Shown here one piece after another: positions 1-11,893 of a stretch of DNA of 64,000 nucleotides; the stretch's first letter is position 1, and every line of letters starts with the position of its first letter. A model generated the notes under the pieces. The model did no database searches. It worked only from the letters and a program-made list of their open reading frames with translations, and was not told the DNA's origin. Location: assembly GCA_002425225.1 (NCBI GenBank), contig DILV01000009.1:123141-187140 (forward strand), written 5' to 3'. Made by a program: the position numbers and the translations under genes. The stretch is from Thiothrix sp. UBA5583 (lineage in GTDB: Bacteria > Pseudomonadota > Gammaproteobacteria > Thiotrichales > Thiotrichaceae).

Positions 1-2473
<2,473 letters not shown>

Positions 2474-2481
2474 GAGAAGAA

Positions 2482-2588
2482 CCCCTCACCCCAACCCCTC
2501 TCCCTCAAGGGGAGAGGGGCTAAGAGTTGAGGGGTTATCCTTCTTTCCCCCCCTCTCCCCTTGAGGGAGAGGGGCTAGGGGTGAGGGG
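2482..2588. repeat. GC-rich inverted repeat, copy 1 (variant a)
   Basis: A block of about 107 bp opens with CCCCTCACCCCAACCCC and closes with the near inverse GGGGTGAGGGG. Inside it are two self-complementary units built on CTCCCTCAAGGGGAG and CTCCCCTTGAGGGAG. A closely matching copy lies at 11792-11893. It fills most of the gap-pgk intergenic space and could fold into a long hairpin in the transcript. It has no coding capacity and no transposase, so a REP/MITE-like element is the best description. Confidence 0.85.
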
Positions 2589-2661
2589 TTTCCCCAGATC
2601 TGTCAAATAAATCACCCGCGCTTTATTTGACTGATTTGAAATTCCAAAGGAGCTGCATCAC

Positions 2662-3843
2662 ATGGCTTTCATCAAAATGACCGATCTGGATCTGAAGGGT
2701 AAACGTGTCCTGATCCGTGCCGACCTCAACGTACCTGTCAAAGAAGGCAAAGTCACCTCTGACGCCCGCATCACTGCATCAATGGCAACCATCAAGTTTG
2801 CGATGGATGCAGGTGCAAAAGTCATGGTCACTTCCCATTTGGGTCGTCCGACCGAAGGCGAGTGGTCTGAAGCGGTTTCCCTGAAACCCGTTGCTGACAA
2901 TATTGCGGCTCGTTTGGGTTCAGAAGTGCGCCTGATCAAGGATTGGGTTGACGGTGGTTTTGATGTGGCTGAAGGCGAACTGGTGGTGCTGGAAAACTGC
3001 CGCGTCAACAAGGGCGAAAAGAAAAACGTCGAAGAAACCGCCAAGAAATACGCAGCCCTGTGTGACGTATTCGTGATGGATGCGTTTGGTACTGCGCACC
3101 GTGCGGAAGCCTCCACTTACGGTGTAGGCATGTTCGCCCCGGTGGCGGCTGCGGGTATCCTGCTGAGCGAAGAACTCGACGCACTGGAAAAGGCCCTGGC
3201 AAACCCAGCCCGCCCGATGGTGGCTATTGTGGGTGGTTCCAAAGTTTCCACCAAGCTGACCGTATTGGAAGCCTTGTCTGAAAAATGTGAGCAGTTGGTG
3301 GTCGGTGGTGGTATTGCCAACACCTTCCTGAAAGCGACCGGTCATAACGTCGGCAAGTCCCTGTGCGAAGATGACCTGGTACCTACTGCGCAAAAAATGA
3401 TTGAAAAGATGAGCGCTCGCGGCGCAATCATCCCTATCGCCGTTGACGTGGTGTGTGGCAAGAACTTTGCCGCAGATGAACCAGCCGTGCTGAAAGATGC
3501 CAAAGACGTGGCTGACGACGACATGATTTTCGACATCGGCCCGAAATCCGCACAGGAACTGGTCGACATCATCATGCAGGCTGGTACTGTCGTTTGGAAC
3601 GGCCCGGTCGGTGTATTCGAGTTCGACCAGTTTGGCGAAGGCACCAAAGCCATTTCCATGGCAATGGCAGAAACCAAGGCGTTCACATTGGCAGGCGGCG
3701 GCGATACCATCGCAGCGATCCAGAAGTACGACATTTATGACAAAATTTCCTACATCTCTACCGCTGGTGGTGCTTTCCTCGAATACCTCGAAGGTAAAGT
3801 GCTTCCGGCAGTTGATATGCTGGAAAAACGCGCTCAAGGTTGA
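2662..3843 (+). CDS. pgk: Phosphoglycerate kinase
   Basis: It transfers phosphate between 1,3-bisphosphoglycerate and ADP, or the reverse in the Calvin cycle, in the cytoplasm. The 393 residues are full length. Visible motifs are the substrate site RADLNVPV, the SHLGRP loop, the hinge-region GGSKVSTK and the nucleotide-binding GGGDT near the C terminus. AAAGGAG lies about 10 nt before the ATG. It is third in the tkt-gap-pgk-pyk-fba block, separated from gap by a GC-rich repeat that could modulate the stability of the joint transcript. Confidence 0.98.
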   Translation: MAFIKMTDLDLKGKRVLIRADLNVPVKEGKVTSDARITASMATIKFAMDAGAKVMVTSHLGRPTEGEWSEAVSLKPVADNIAARLGSEVRLIKDWVDGGFDVAEGELVVLENCRVNKGEKKNVEETAKKYAALCDVFVMDAFGTAHRAEASTYGVGMFAPVAAAGILLSEELDALEKALANPARPMVAIVGGSKVSTKLTVLEALSEKCEQLVVGGGIANTFLKATGHNVGKSLCEDDLVPTAQKMIEKMSARGAIIPIAVDVVCGKNFAADEPAVLKDAKDVADDDMIFDIGPKSAQELVDIIMQAGTVVWNGPVGVFEFDQFGEGTKAISMAMAETKAFTLAGGGDTIAAIQKYDIYDKISYISTAGGAFLEYLEGKVLPAVDMLEKRAQG

Positions 3844-3855
3844 TAAGTCCTCCAT

Positions 3856-3879
3856 AGGGGTGATACATTTTTCACCCCT
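3856..3879 (+). terminator. Hairpin after pgk (weak terminator or processing site)
   Basis: AGGGGTGA and TCACCCCT form an 8-bp stem around an 8-nt loop, 13 nt after the pgk stop. No T-run follows the stem, so it may be an RNA processing or stability hairpin rather than a full terminator. Confidence 0.5.
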
Positions 3880-3950
3880 ACAAATAAACACAAATAACAT
3901 AAAACAAGCATAAACTAAGCACTTTCCAGCACACAGTTATAGGTATTCCA

Positions 3951-5393
3951 TTGAGAAGGACAAAAATTGTAGCAACACTGGGGCCAGCTACAAGCACGCC
4001 AGAGGCCATAGAAGCCATTATCAAGGCAGGCGTTGACGTAGTACGGCTGAATTTTTCGCATGGTTCGCACGCAGAACATGCTGCCCGTGCTGAATTGGTA
4101 CGCGAACTGGCGCAAAAAGCCGGGCGGGTCATCGGTATTTTGGGTGACTTGCAAGGGCCGAAGTTACGCATTGCCCGCTTCAAGGATGGCAAAATTACCC
4201 TCAAGCCGGGTGACGACTTTATCCTCGATGCGGATCTCGCCAGTGATGCCGGGACACAAGAACGTGTCGGGCTGGGTTATAAAGAGCTGGTTCACGATGT
4301 CAAAGCCGGGGACGAACTCTGGCTGGATGACGGGCGCATCGTCCTGGAAATCCGCGAAGTTCGTGGGCAGGAAATCCATACCCGAGCCATCAACGGTGGC
4401 ATCCTGTCCAACAACAAAGGCTTGAACCGGCGCGGCGGTGGCTTGAGTGCTGCTGCCTTGACGGATAAAGACAAGGAAGACATCACTGCTGCTGCCAGTA
4501 TCGGGGTGGATTTTCTGGCAGTGTCATTTCCGCGCACGGCAGACGACATTAACGAAGCACGGCGTTTGGCGGTCGAAGCCGGTTGCAATGCCGCCATTGT
4601 CGCCAAGATGGAACGGGCAGAAACGATGGAGGCAACGATCCGTGATGACATCATCCTGGCTTCCGATGTGATCATGATTGCGCGGGGCGATCTGGGTGTG
4701 GAAATCGGTGATGCCAAGTTGCCGGAAGCACAGAAATGCCTGATCAGTCGCGCTCGCACCTTGAACCGTGCGGTGATTACCGCCACGCAGATGATGGAAA
4801 CCATGACAGAAAACCCGATTCCCACACGGGCAGAGGTTTTCGATGTGGCGAATGCCGTTATTGACGGCACGGATGCGGTGATGCTGTCCGGCGAGACCGC
4901 TACCGGCAAACACCCGGCACTGGTGGTTCAAACCATGGCAGCCATCTGCAAGGAAGCGGAAAATTCCAAGGAAACCCGTCGTTCGCGGCATCGCATGGAA
5001 GACCGTTTCGAGCGCATTGATGAAGGCATCGCCATGGCAACCATGTACACTGCCAACCACATGGGGGTGCGGGCGATTGCTACCCTGACTGAATCCGGGG
5101 CAACACCTTTGTGGATGTCGCGGATTCGTTCCGGCATCCCGATTTATGCGCTGACTTCCAATGATGTCGCCGCCCGCCGGGTCAACATGTATCGGGGCGT
5201 TTACCCGGTAAAATTGCATGAGCCGTTGAAAGACCCCAAAATAGCCAACCGCCAGGCAGTAGAACTGATGATGGAAGCAGGTATTGTCGAAGACGGCGAT
5301 CTGGTCATCATCACCAAAGGGGATTTGATGGGCGCGAAGGGCGGCACTAACCAGATGAAAATCCTGCGTGTCGGCGAGCACCAGAACGGCTAA
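3951..5393 (+). CDS. pyk: Pyruvate kinase
   Basis: It converts phosphoenolpyruvate and ADP to pyruvate and ATP, the last step of glycolysis. The 480-residue length is normal. Motifs are the N-terminal KIVATLGPA with RLNFSHG, the active-site MIARGDLGVEIG, TATQMMETM and the MLSGETATG loop, followed by the C-terminal allosteric domain. The first in-frame start is TTG at 3951, right where the family's N terminus should begin. The ribosome site is weak, which suggests modest translation. An in-cluster pyk between pgk and fba is common in autotrophic proteobacteria. Confidence 0.97.
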   Translation: MRRTKIVATLGPATSTPEAIEAIIKAGVDVVRLNFSHGSHAEHAARAELVRELAQKAGRVIGILGDLQGPKLRIARFKDGKITLKPGDDFILDADLASDAGTQERVGLGYKELVHDVKAGDELWLDDGRIVLEIREVRGQEIHTRAINGGILSNNKGLNRRGGGLSAAALTDKDKEDITAAASIGVDFLAVSFPRTADDINEARRLAVEAGCNAAIVAKMERAETMEATIRDDIILASDVIMIARGDLGVEIGDAKLPEAQKCLISRARTLNRAVITATQMMETMTENPIPTRAEVFDVANAVIDGTDAVMLSGETATGKHPALVVQTMAAICKEAENSKETRRSRHRMEDRFERIDEGIAMATMYTANHMGVRAIATLTESGATPLWMSRIRSGIPIYALTSNDVAARRVNMYRGVYPVKLHEPLKDPKIANRQAVELMMEAGIVEDGDLVIITKGDLMGAKGGTNQMKILRVGEHQNG

Positions 5394-5439
5394 AACACAA
5401 ACACGTTAACAGTTTAACCAACATTTCGAGGAGAACAAC

Positions 5440-6504
5440 ATGGCTTTGATTTCATTACGCCAATTGCTGGATCACGCGGCTGAAAACGGCTACGGGATGC
5501 CAGCATTCAACGTCAACAACATGGAGCAAATCCACGCCATCATGCAGGCAGCAGATGCGTGCAACTCCCCTGTCATCCTGCAAGGTTCTGCCGGTGCGCG
5601 TTCTTACGCTGGCGAACCGTTCCTGCGCCACTTGGTACTGGCTGCGGTCGAAATGTATCCGCATATCCCCATCGTTATGCATCAGGACCACGGTGCTGAG
5701 CCAGCGGTTTGCTTCCGTTCCATCCAGTCCGGTTTCTCTTCTGTGATGATGGATGGTTCCTTGATGGCTGACGGCAAAACCCCGTCTACCTACGAATACA
5801 ACGTTGAAACCACCCGCAAAGTGGTTGAACTGGCACACGCTTGCGGTGTTTCCGTGGAAGGCGAGCTGGGCTGCTTGGGTTCACTCGAAACCGGCATGAT
5901 GGGCGAGGAAGACGGTCACGGTGCGGATGGCGTGCTGGATCATTCCATGCTGCTGACTGACCCGGAAGAGGCGGCTGACTTCGTGCGTAAGACCGGCGTT
6001 GACGCGCTGGCAATTGCCATCGGCACTTCTCACGGTGCATACAAGTTCACCAAGAAGCCTACCGGCAACGTACTGCGTATCGACCGTGTGAAAGAAATCC
6101 ACGCTCGCATTCCTACCGTCCACTTGGTTATGCACGGCTCTTCTTCTGTACCGGAAGACTGGCTCGAAATCATCAACAACTACGGCGGCGACATGGGACA
6201 GACCTACGGCGTGCCGGTTTCCGAAATCGTCGAAGGCATCAAGCACGGTGTACGCAAGGTCAATATCGACACCGACCTGCGCATGGCATCCACCGGTGCA
6301 ATCCGCAAGCACCTGTTTGACAACAAGGCCAACTTCGATCCACGCAAGTTCCTGAAAGAAGCCACCAAAGCCATGTCAGGCATCTGCAAAGATCGCTTTG
6401 AAGCGTTTGGTGCTGCGGGTATGGCTGACAAGATCAAGCCAGTGTCACTGGAAGTGATGTTCGGTCAGTACAAGGCTGGCAAGCTGGATCCGAAAGTGTC
6501 CTGA
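5440..6504 (+). CDS. fba: Class II fructose-bisphosphate aldolase, Calvin-cycle subtype
   Basis: It is a zinc-dependent aldolase joining dihydroxyacetone phosphate with glyceraldehyde 3-phosphate (or sedoheptulose bisphosphate chemistry in the Calvin cycle), in the cytoplasm. The 354 residues match the Calvin-cycle class II subtype. Metal and substrate motifs are [26 protein letters not shown] and [16 protein letters not shown] ribosome site precedes the ATG. It is the last gene of the cluster and is followed by a hairpin terminator. cbbA or fbaA would be equivalent names. Confidence 0.97.
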   Translation: MALISLRQLLDHAAENGYGMPAFNVNNMEQIHAIMQAADACNSPVILQGSAGARSYAGEPFLRHLVLAAVEMYPHIPIVMHQDHGAEPAVCFRSIQSGFSSVMMDGSLMADGKTPSTYEYNVETTRKVVELAHACGVSVEGELGCLGSLETGMMGEEDGHGADGVLDHSMLLTDPEEAADFVRKTGVDALAIAIGTSHGAYKFTKKPTGNVLRIDRVKEIHARIPTVHLVMHGSSSVPEDWLEIINNYGGDMGQTYGVPVSEIVEGIKHGVRKVNIDTDLRMASTGAIRKHLFDNKANFDPRKFLKEATKAMSGICKDRFEAFGAAGMADKIKPVSLEVMFGQYKAGKLDPKVS

Positions 6505-6526
6505 TAGCGCTTGACGCCTGGCGTTG

Positions 6527-6551
6527 AAAAGGGAGCGGTTGCTCCCTTTTT
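6527..6551 (+). terminator. Rho-independent terminator after fba
   Basis: AAAAGGGAGC and GCTCCCTTTT form a 10-bp stem with a 4-nt loop and run into TTTTT, 22 nt after the fba stop. It closes the tkt-to-fba transcript. Confidence 0.9.
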
Positions 6552-6587
6552 GTTTGGCATCGAAAAGTGGCAAGGCAGTGACGCCTG

Positions 6588-6674
6588 TTACATTTTGCGG
6601 TGCTGATCCAGATCCAGCATGGCAAACTCTTTCATGTCGGCTTTGCCAATGATTGCGCGGATGGCGTGGCTCAT
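6588..6674 (-). CDS. Very small ORF overlapping the end of the upstream minus-strand gene
   Basis: ATG at 6674 overlaps the stop of the 6671-7189 gene as ATGA, giving a 28-residue peptide (MSHAIRAIIGKADMKEFAML...) that ends at 6588. The overlap is typical of translational coupling. The peptide looks like the front of a longer protein, so it may be a gene remnant. No family was recognised and it may not be expressed. Confidence 0.3.
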   Translation of the reverse strand: MSHAIRAIIGKADMKEFAMLDLDQHRKM

Positions 6675-7189
6675 AGGAGCGTATTCATTTCATCCAAGAG
6701 CATTTGGCGGGAGTCGTGCTTGTCACGGTATTGCAGGCAGACGAAGCCGTCCGTGTAGGAAATGCTGTCAATAAATACGCCAAAATAAGCATTATAGGTG
6801 GGTATTTCTTTACGGAGACGAGAGAAAGAAGGGGTGATTGCGCACAGGTAATACTCATGTTTCTCCATTCTGCGCTCTTCGTTGCTGCACCATTCCACCC
6901 ATGCCATACATTTTTGGGTTTCATTTATTACGAAATTTGTAATGCGCCATTTGTCATGGTCGTCATCAATAAAATCAGTTGCTTCGTAGAGTGAGTTTAG
7001 AACGGCACAGTATGTGTCGAAGGATTCTGATGGATCTGGTTCATGCCAGCCGTTTTTGAAAAAGCCGAATTCTTGAGGGTTCATGAGTAGGGTGTCAAGT
7101 CCCGATAGATCGTGGTGTAAATTCCAACTGATTCTACCCGCTGAGAAAAACTTATAGAAGCTGAGTAAGCTGATTTTTTTGTAAAACAA
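6671..7189 (-). CDS. Hypothetical protein, 172 residues
   Basis: No family was recognised. The product is acidic and rich in aromatic residues (for example WVEWCSNEER and FVINETQKCMAW) with no signal peptide or membrane segment. The coding stretch looks more AT-rich than the neighbouring metabolic genes, which hints at acquisition. It is on the strand opposite to its neighbours, between the fba terminator and the hox promoter, and overlaps a 28-residue ORF by 4 bp. An earlier start cannot be excluded, because the N terminus (MFYKKISLL) has no clear ribosome site. Confidence 0.5.
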   Translation of the reverse strand: MFYKKISLLSFYKFFSAGRISWNLHHDLSGLDTLLMNPQEFGFFKNGWHEPDPSESFDTYCAVLNSLYEATDFIDDDHDKWRITNFVINETQKCMAWVEWCSNEERRMEKHEYYLCAITPSFSRLRKEIPTYNAYFGVFIDSISYTDGFVCLQYRDKHDSRQMLLDEMNTLL

Positions 7190-7258
7190 GCCCTGCCGCT
7201 GCGCTTGCTAAGCCCACCATGCGGTGAGCATGAAAGGATACGCTTGCAGCAAAGGTGT

Positions 7259-7264
7259 TATACT
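7259..7264 (+). promoter_or_regulatory. Possible -10 box for the hox operon
   Basis: TATACT lies 34 nt before the preferred hoxF ATG at 7299. A good -35 is not visible, so this may need an activator. Its position argues against the longer hoxF start at 7224, which would lie upstream of it. Confidence 0.35.
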
Positions 7265-7298
7265 GAGCCGAAATAAAAAACACGGTTGCGAACGTATT

Positions 7299-9056
7299 AT
7301 GCAAGTAGAACCACTACCCTCCCCGGCAAGGCAGCAGCTCGCTGACCATTTGCTCCACCGCCTGCATGATTTGCAGGATCGCCATCATTACATTCCACCC
7401 GACACGATAGCGCCGCTGGCTGCCGAGCTGGGTCTACCCATCACTCAGGTGGAATCCGTGATTGATTTCTACAGTTTTTTCCACCGCAGCCCACGCGGGC
7501 GTTTCGACATCCTGTTCAGCAATTGCACCAGTTGCGGCGATCTGGCACTGATGCAGCAATTGTGTGACTTACTGGAGGTGCAACCCGGTGTGACCCGCGC
7601 CGATGGCATGGTCAGCATTGACCAGACTTCGTGCGTGGGCATGTGTGATCAGGGTGCTGCTGCCTTGGTCAATGGGCGTACCTTGGCCAGACTGACTGCC
7701 GCACAATTGCCGCATCTGGCGAACTTGGTGAACACCGCCACACCGCTGGACGCATGGCCTGCCGACTGGTTTGCAGTGCAGGATAATATCCGCCACGCCG
7801 GTTTGTTGCTCAACGATACCTTGTCCAGTGGCGACGGATTGCGGGCAGCGGTTCAGGCTGGTGCAGATCAGTTACTGGCTGAAATCAAGCAAGCCAGCCT
7901 GCGCGGGCGCGGTGGGGCTGGTTTTCCCACTGCCATGAAATGGCAATTCTGCCGCGATGCCACCGCCCCGGAACATTACGTGGTGTGCAATGCCGACGAA
8001 GGCGAACCCGGCACGTTCAAGGATCGGCTGTTGCTGACCCGTTACGCGCAACAAGTGTTTGAAGGCATGGCCTTATGCGCTTACGTCATCAAGGCGCAGC
8101 ACGGTTTCCTGTACCTGCGCGGCGAATACCACTACCTCGTGCCATCACTGGAAGCCACGCTCGACGCAATGCGAGCCGCCAATCTGCTGGGGGAAAACAT
8201 CCTCAACCAGCCCGGTTTCGATTTCGACATCAGCCTTGTGCTGGGCGCGGGCGCGTACATCTGCGGCGAAGAATCCGCCTTGCTGGAATCACTGGAACAG
8301 AAACGCGGTGTGCCACGGGTACGCCCACCGTTCCCCGTTACCCACGGCTATCAGGGGCAACCGACTGTAGTGGACAATGTGGAAACCCTGCTGGCAGCCA
8401 CCCACATTGCGCTGCATGGCGGGCAATGGTTCCGCGACCACGGCACAGAACAATCCGCTGGCACGAAAATCCTCAGCGTGAGTGGCGATTGTGCCACGCC
8501 CGGCATTTACGAATTCCCGTTCGGCATTACCTTGCAAACCCTGCTGGCAGCCTGTGGCGGGCAGGATGCGCAAGCCGTGCAGGTCGGCGGGCCTTCCGGC
8601 ACACTGGTCAGTCGGGCAGAATTCGGGCGCAAGCTGGCGTTTGAAGACCTCGCCACCGGCGGCTCGGTCATGATCTACGGCGCACAGCGCGATTTGCTGG
8701 CAGTGGTGCGCAATTTCACCCATTTCTTTGCCCACGAAAGCTGCGGGTTCTGCACCCCGTGCCGCGTCGGGACACCGTTGTTGCGCAACTACCTCGACAA
8801 GATCGCCACCGGGCATGGCACGGCTTACGACCGTGAAGAAATGGCGCGGCTGGGCAAGCTGGTGAAACGCCGTTCGCATTGTGGGCTGGGGCAAACCGCC
8901 ACTAATTCGCTGCTGGATTTGCTGGCGAAATTCCCGCAAGTCTGTGCCGACCGTTTGCTGCATCAGGATTACGAACCGTTCTTCAATCTGGATGCGGCGC
9001 TTGCCACTACCCGCGAGTTGACTCACCGCGACGATGCGGAGGCACATTTGTCATGA
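7299..9056 (+). CDS. hoxF: NAD-reducing [NiFe] hydrogenase, diaphorase subunit HoxF
   Basis: It is the FMN- and NAD-binding subunit of a soluble bidirectional hydrogenase that couples H2 oxidation to NAD reduction. From ATG 7299 it has 585 residues. A NuoE-like thioredoxin-fold domain comes first (cysteines at about 76, 79, 112 and 116), so a separate HoxE is not needed. The NuoF-like part carries FMN loop GRGGAGFP (about 203-210), NAD loop GAGAYICGEE (about 316-325) and the 4Fe-4S ligands C482, C485, C488 and C528. A GTG at 7224 is in frame, but it lies before the likely promoter and adds no family sequence. The stop overlaps hoxU by 4 bp. Confidence 0.95.
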   Translation: MQVEPLPSPARQQLADHLLHRLHDLQDRHHYIPPDTIAPLAAELGLPITQVESVIDFYSFFHRSPRGRFDILFSNCTSCGDLALMQQLCDLLEVQPGVTRADGMVSIDQTSCVGMCDQGAAALVNGRTLARLTAAQLPHLANLVNTATPLDAWPADWFAVQDNIRHAGLLLNDTLSSGDGLRAAVQAGADQLLAEIKQASLRGRGGAGFPTAMKWQFCRDATAPEHYVVCNADEGEPGTFKDRLLLTRYAQQVFEGMALCAYVIKAQHGFLYLRGEYHYLVPSLEATLDAMRAANLLGENILNQPGFDFDISLVLGAGAYICGEESALLESLEQKRGVPRVRPPFPVTHGYQGQPTVVDNVETLLAATHIALHGGQWFRDHGTEQSAGTKILSVSGDCATPGIYEFPFGITLQTLLAACGGQDAQAVQVGGPSGTLVSRAEFGRKLAFEDLATGGSVMIYGAQRDLLAVVRNFTHFFAHESCGFCTPCRVGTPLLRNYLDKIATGHGTAYDREEMARLGKLVKRRSHCGLGQTATNSLLDLLAKFPQVCADRLLHQDYEPFFNLDAALATTRELTHRDDAEAHLS

Positions 9057-9793
9057 GTAATACCTTGTTTATTGATGGGCAAGAGATCCCTTTCGCGCCC
9101 GGACAAACCATCATGGACGCCTCATTGGAAGCAGGCATCTACATTCCGCACCTGTGCCACAAACCGGGGCTGACCCCGCACGGCAGTTGCAAACTGTGTA
9201 CCGTGGAAGTGGACGGGCGCAGTGTTTCCGCCTGTACCTTGCCCGCTGCGGCTGGCATGAAAGTCGACAACAACACCCCCGCCTTGCAGGAAGTGCGCAA
9301 GACGCTGGTGCAAATGCTGTTCGTGGAAGGCAACCATTTATGCCCAACCTGTAGTAAAACCGGCGACTGCACCCTGCAAGCCCTCGGCTACCATTTCGGC
9401 ATGTTGGACGGGCATTTCCCGCCGTTTTACCCGCGCCGTGAGGTGGATGCTTCCCACCCCGACCTGGTGCTGGATCGTGACCGTTGCGTGTTGTGCGAAT
9501 TGTGCGTGCGTGCCAGCCGCGAACAAGACAGCAAAAACGTGTTCGCCATCAGCGGACGTGGTGCAAGTGCGCACATTATCGTCAACACCACCAGTGGCAA
9601 ACTGGGCGACAGCGATCTGACGCTGGACGATGCCGCCGCGCATATCTGCCCGGTCGGGGCAATCCTGCCGAAAAACCATGGCTGTGAAATCCCGTTCGGG
9701 CGGCGCACCTTCGACCTGCATTCGGTTGCTGAGTCTGATGTTGCCGATGTTGCCCACGTTGGCCTACAAAAAACGGAGCATCACGATGAGTAA
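9053..9793 (+). CDS. hoxU: NAD-reducing hydrogenase diaphorase subunit HoxU
   Basis: It is the small electron-transfer subunit linking HoxF to the hydrogenase dimer HoxYH, related to the N terminus of NuoG. The 246 residues carry a 2Fe-2S domain (C35, C46, C49, C61), a His-Cys3 4Fe-4S site (H95, C97, C100, C106) and one further 4Fe-4S site (C145, C148, C151, C199). Its ATG overlaps the hoxF stop by 4 bp and its end overlaps hoxY by 8 bp, so translation is tightly coupled. Confidence 0.95.
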   Translation: MSNTLFIDGQEIPFAPGQTIMDASLEAGIYIPHLCHKPGLTPHGSCKLCTVEVDGRSVSACTLPAAAGMKVDNNTPALQEVRKTLVQMLFVEGNHLCPTCSKTGDCTLQALGYHFGMLDGHFPPFYPRREVDASHPDLVLDRDRCVLCELCVRASREQDSKNVFAISGRGASAHIIVNTTSGKLGDSDLTLDDAAAHICPVGAILPKNHGCEIPFGRRTFDLHSVAESDVADVAHVGLQKTEHHDE

Positions 9794-10322
9794 GATCCGT
9801 ATTGCCACCACCTCACTGGCGGGCTGTTTCGGTTGCCACATGTCGTTTCTGGACATGGATGAGCGGCTGGTCGGCTTGCTGGAATACGTCGAATTTGACC
9901 GTTCCCCCCTCACCGACATCAAGCATTGCCAGCCCTGCGACATCGGTCTGGTGGAAGGCGGCTTGTGTAATGCCGAAAACGTGCATGTGCTGCGCGAATT
10001 CCGCCAGCAATGCAAAATCCTGATTGCGGTCGGGGCGTGTGCCATCAATGGCGGCGTTCCGGCGATGCGCAACCATTACACGGTGCAGGAATGTCTGGAA
10101 GAGGCTTATTTGCACGGTGTCGGGGTGGATAACCCGCTGATCCCGTCTGACCCTGAATTGCCGCTGCTGCTGTCCAAGGTTCACCCGCTGCACGAGGTGG
10201 TGCGGGTGGATTATTACCTGCCGGGTTGCCCACCGTCGGGCGATGCTTTCTTTGCCATTTTGAGCGACTTGTTGGCGGGAAAAGAACCTTCCCTGCCGAA
10301 AGCCATGCTGCATTACGATTGA
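9786..10322 (+). CDS. hoxY: NAD-reducing hydrogenase small subunit HoxY
   Basis: It is the small hydrogenase subunit, carrying the proximal 4Fe-4S cluster that takes electrons from the NiFe site. The start is ATG 9786 (MSKIRIATTS), which gives 178 residues, the size of soluble-type HoxY. A longer open frame upstream is only a shadow of hoxU. Cluster ligands are visible in GCFGCHMSF (C14, C17), VGACAINGG and YLPGCPPSGD. There is no Tat signal, consistent with a cytoplasmic enzyme. Confidence 0.95.
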   Translation: MSKIRIATTSLAGCFGCHMSFLDMDERLVGLLEYVEFDRSPLTDIKHCQPCDIGLVEGGLCNAENVHVLREFRQQCKILIAVGACAINGGVPAMRNHYTVQECLEEAYLHGVGVDNPLIPSDPELPLLLSKVHPLHEVVRVDYYLPGCPPSGDAFFAILSDLLAGKEPSLPKAMLHYD

Positions 10323-10332
10323 GGGTCTGGAC

Positions 10333-11889
10333 ATGGAACACACTGCAAGCAACACGCGCCGCATCGCCATTGACCCGGTATCGCGGGTGGAAGGGCACGG
10401 CAAGATTACCCTGCTGCTGGATGCCGACAACCATGTGCAGGAAGCGCGTTTGCACATTGTCGAATTTCGCGGCTTTGAAAAATTCATCCAGGGTCGCCCG
10501 TACACCGAAGTGCCGTATTTCGTGCAACGGCTGTGCGGTATCTGCCCGGTGTCGCACCATCTGGCAGCGGCGAAAGCCGTAGACCAGATTGTCGGGGTGG
10601 ATGAACTGACCCCGACCGCCACCAAGCTGCGCCGCCTTATCCATTTCGGGCAGGTATTGCAATCGCACGCACTGCATTTTTTCCACCTGTCATCGCCCGA
10701 TTTCCTGTTCGGTTTCGGCTCCAATCTGGCGCACCGCAATATCGTCGGCGTGCTGGAAGATTACCCCGATATTGGCCTGAAAGGGGTGAAACTGCGCAAA
10801 TACGGGCAGCAAGTCATTGCCGCGATTGCAGGTAAGCGCATCCACGGTGCAGCAGCGATTCCCGGCGGCATGAACAAAGCCTTGAGCGATGACGAACGCA
10901 AAGCCTTGCTGGTGGATATTGCCGACATTATCCGCTGGTCACAGGATGCGGTGACGCTGAATGAAACCATCCATCGGCAACACCCGGAAAACCATGCTTT
11001 CGCCACCCTGTCCACTAACTATCTGGGCATGGTCGGGGCGCAGGGCGAACTGGAGTTGTACCACGGTGGCTTGCGTGCCAGACGGGCGGATGGCAGTGAC
11101 ATTTTCGACCAGTTTGATTACCGCGAGTACGGCTCCGCCATCCGCGAAGAAGTGCGCAACTGGTCGTACATGAAATTCCCTTACCTCACCGCGATGGGCA
11201 AGGACAACGGCTGGTATCGGGTTGGGCCACTGGCACGGGTCAATCTGTGCGACAGCATTCCCACCCTGTTGGCAGAAGCGGCGCGGGTACGCTTCCGGGC
11301 GTTTGCGGAGGGGGCGTATGTGCATGACACGCTGGCGTTCCACTGGGCGCGGATGATCGAAATGCTGCACTGCGCCGAAGCGATTCAGGAACTGCTCAAC
11401 GACCCCGCTATTACCGGGACGGATTTGGTGGTAACGGGCGCAAAACGGGCGCAAGGGATCGGCGTGATCGAAGCCCCACGTGGCACGTTGTTCCACCACT
11501 ATCAGGTGGACGAGCAAGGTTTGATCGAAAAAGCCAACCTGATTGTTTCCACTACCAGCAATAACCACGCTATGAACGAATCGGTACGTTCGGTTGCCAA
11601 CCACTATCTTGACGGGCAGGAAATCACCGAAGGCTTGCTCAACCATCTGGAAGTGGCGGTGCGGGCGTATGACCCGTGCCTGTCGTGTGCTACCCATGCG
11701 TTGGGCAAGATGCCTTTGCAGGTGGAGCTGATTAGTCATGAGGGGCAGTTGCTGAGCCGGGTGGTGAAGGATAGTGACGGCTGCGCCGTTTCCCCTCACC
11801 CCAACCCCTCTCCCTCAAGGGGAGAGGGGCTAAGAAACCCTCTTTCTTGTTCCCCCTCGCCCCTTGAGGGAGAGGGGGCTAGGGGGTGA
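10333..11889 (+). CDS. hoxH: NAD-reducing hydrogenase large subunit HoxH with repeat-extended tail
   Basis: It is the catalytic NiFe subunit. The four nickel ligands are in RLCGICPVSHH (C68, C71) and DPCLSCATH (C450, C453, with cleavage expected after H456). In this family a short C-terminal peptide is removed by HoxW after metal insertion. Here the open frame runs on for about 62 residues after H456. The last 32 or so, starting near residue 487, are encoded by the GC-rich repeat at 11792-11893. Without the repeat the tail would be about 30 residues, close to the roughly 24 known for Ralstonia HoxH. It overlaps hoxW by 4 bp. Confidence 0.95.
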   Translation: MEHTASNTRRIAIDPVSRVEGHGKITLLLDADNHVQEARLHIVEFRGFEKFIQGRPYTEVPYFVQRLCGICPVSHHLAAAKAVDQIVGVDELTPTATKLRRLIHFGQVLQSHALHFFHLSSPDFLFGFGSNLAHRNIVGVLEDYPDIGLKGVKLRKYGQQVIAAIAGKRIHGAAAIPGGMNKALSDDERKALLVDIADIIRWSQDAVTLNETIHRQHPENHAFATLSTNYLGMVGAQGELELYHGGLRARRADGSDIFDQFDYREYGSAIREEVRNWSYMKFPYLTAMGKDNGWYRVGPLARVNLCDSIPTLLAEAARVRFRAFAEGAYVHDTLAFHWARMIEMLHCAEAIQELLNDPAITGTDLVVTGAKRAQGIGVIEAPRGTLFHHYQVDEQGLIEKANLIVSTTSNNHAMNESVRSVANHYLDGQEITEGLLNHLEVAVRAYDPCLSCATHALGKMPLQVELISHEGQLLSRVVKDSDGCAVSPHPNPSPSRGEGLRNPLSCSPSPLEGEGARG

Positions 11890-11893
11890 GGGG
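11792..11893. repeat. GC-rich inverted repeat, copy 2 (variant a), inside the end of hoxH
   Basis: It opens with the same CCCCTCACCCCAACCCC block as the copy at 2482-2588 and closes with GGGGGTGAGGGG. The internal CTCCCTCAAGGGGAG and CCCCTTGAGGGAG arms are conserved. It is read in frame as the end of HoxH and contains the GTG start of hoxW. Confidence 0.88.

Noticed and set aside
7224..7298. N-terminal extension of HoxF from GTG 7224
   Set aside because: It adds 25 residues without family similarity and starts before the likely -10 box; ATG 7299 fits the family start.
9630..9785. Longer hoxY start
   Set aside because: The extra 52 residues are hoxU read in another frame; MSKIRIATTS at 9786 is the natural start.
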